Assembly (NCBI GenBank): GCA_946803715.1
Contig: CAMPET010000395.1
Location: forward strand, 13,829-30,779
Source of the DNA: Beroe ovata
Lineage: Eukaryota > Ctenophora > Nuda > Beroida > Beroidae
Length of the DNA stretch: 16,951 bases
Reading direction: 5' to 3'
Positions 16,681 to 16,951 of the stretch are shown in pieces; position 1 is the first letter of the stretch, and each line of letters begins with the position of its first letter. The notes below the pieces were generated by a model. It was not told where the DNA came from, ran no database searches, and was given only the letters and a program-made list of their open reading frames with translations. The translations under genes were made by a program, and so were the position numbers.

Positions 16681-16843
16681 GAATTTCCCCCTCCTTTTCC
16701 TTCTCCCTGCCACTTCCTGCCTTATCATCAGTAAAGACGAGTTCCTACTCAAACCTAGCAAGCGGAATCTCGTTGTTCATCACGTTAATTCTCGACCCTT
16801 CGGTTTCCTGCCCGGTGCCAACTTCACACTACATCTCGATTGC
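16679..16843 (+). CDS. First coding exon of a secreted or membrane protein (signal peptide; possibly GPR107/108-like)
   Basis: Fifty-five codons from ATG 16679 to a strong donor GTGAGT at 16844, phase 0, with an in-frame TAG at 16664-16666. The start MNFPLLFLLPATSCLII is a good signal peptide. It continues through KDEFLLKPSKRNLVVHHV to RPFGFLPGANFTLHLDC, with an N-glycosylation sequon NFT. Read-through would stop at a TGA just past the donor, as expected for an intron. An FGFxxxGxxxV-like stretch shortly after a signal peptide occurs in the lumenal domain of GOST-family seven-span proteins such as GPR107 and GPR108. That resemblance is short, so the family assignment is tentative. The remaining exons lie beyond the window. 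Confidence 0.6.
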
Positions 16844-16928
16844 GTGAGTAAAAAATGAGGGGAGGGGAGCGGAGACTTCTCTGAGCCTGGTAACTTACCA
16901 CTTAGGGTACCTACTCCTGATAACTGTT

Positions 16929-16951
16929 CGTGTGTGTGTGTGTGTGTGTGT
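16929..16951. repeat. GT microsatellite at the window edge
   Basis: At least ten GT units run to the end of the window, inside the first intron of the gene starting at 16679. The true length is unknown because it is truncated. Confidence 0.95.

Overview
The window is animal nuclear DNA. It is AT-rich, has short spliceosomal introns (about 76-160 bp, GT...AG) and carries single-copy metazoan housekeeping genes. The compact introns, mixture of intron-containing and intronless genes, and a protein-primed DNA polymerase relic would suit a sponge or another early-branching marine invertebrate. That placement is an inference and no species is assigned. Nothing looks bacterial, and there is no CRISPR array, operon or tRNA that I could recognise.

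Layout from left to right. 1-1838 (+) holds a broken protein-primed family B DNA polymerase of the Maverick/Polinton type, with an in-frame stop and a replaced central segment containing a 70-76 bp tandem duplication. 2184-4193 (-) is an intronless biotin-dependent carboxylase alpha subunit, best matched to methylcrotonyl-CoA carboxylase (MCCC1). 4717-6558 (-) is a five- or six-exon CFDP1/BCNT gene whose exons I reconstructed with consistent phases. 7079-8718 (-) is a six-exon COP9 signalosome subunit 4 gene (COPS4), with every intron in phase 0. 8942-10054 (-) is an intronless PARL-type mitochondrial rhomboid protease. 10055-13774 is a 3.7 kb gene-poor stretch with palindromes, CG runs, a 303-bp tandem duplication with an N at its junction, X-box (RFX-type) sites and an 85-bp snapback element. 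13775-14557 (+) is an intronless COQ9. 14882-15352 (-) is a small basic protein of unknown family. 16679-16843 (+) is a first coding exon with a signal peptide, running into an intron at the right edge.

The four recognisable minus-strand genes (MCCC1, CFDP1, COPS4, PARL) sit head-to-tail with gaps of about 220-520 bp. Three genes encode mitochondrial proteins: MCCC1 (leucine catabolism), PARL (inner-membrane proteolysis) and COQ9 (ubiquinone synthesis). All three have uninterrupted coding sequence, while the nucleocytoplasmic genes CFDP1 and COPS4 are split. I see no sign that these genes act in one pathway.

I did not find a convincing new biological system. The observations most worth following are the intronless mitochondrial trio, the palindromic elements, the X-box sites, an in-frame optional intron in CFDP1, and signs that the 303-bp duplication may be an assembly artefact.
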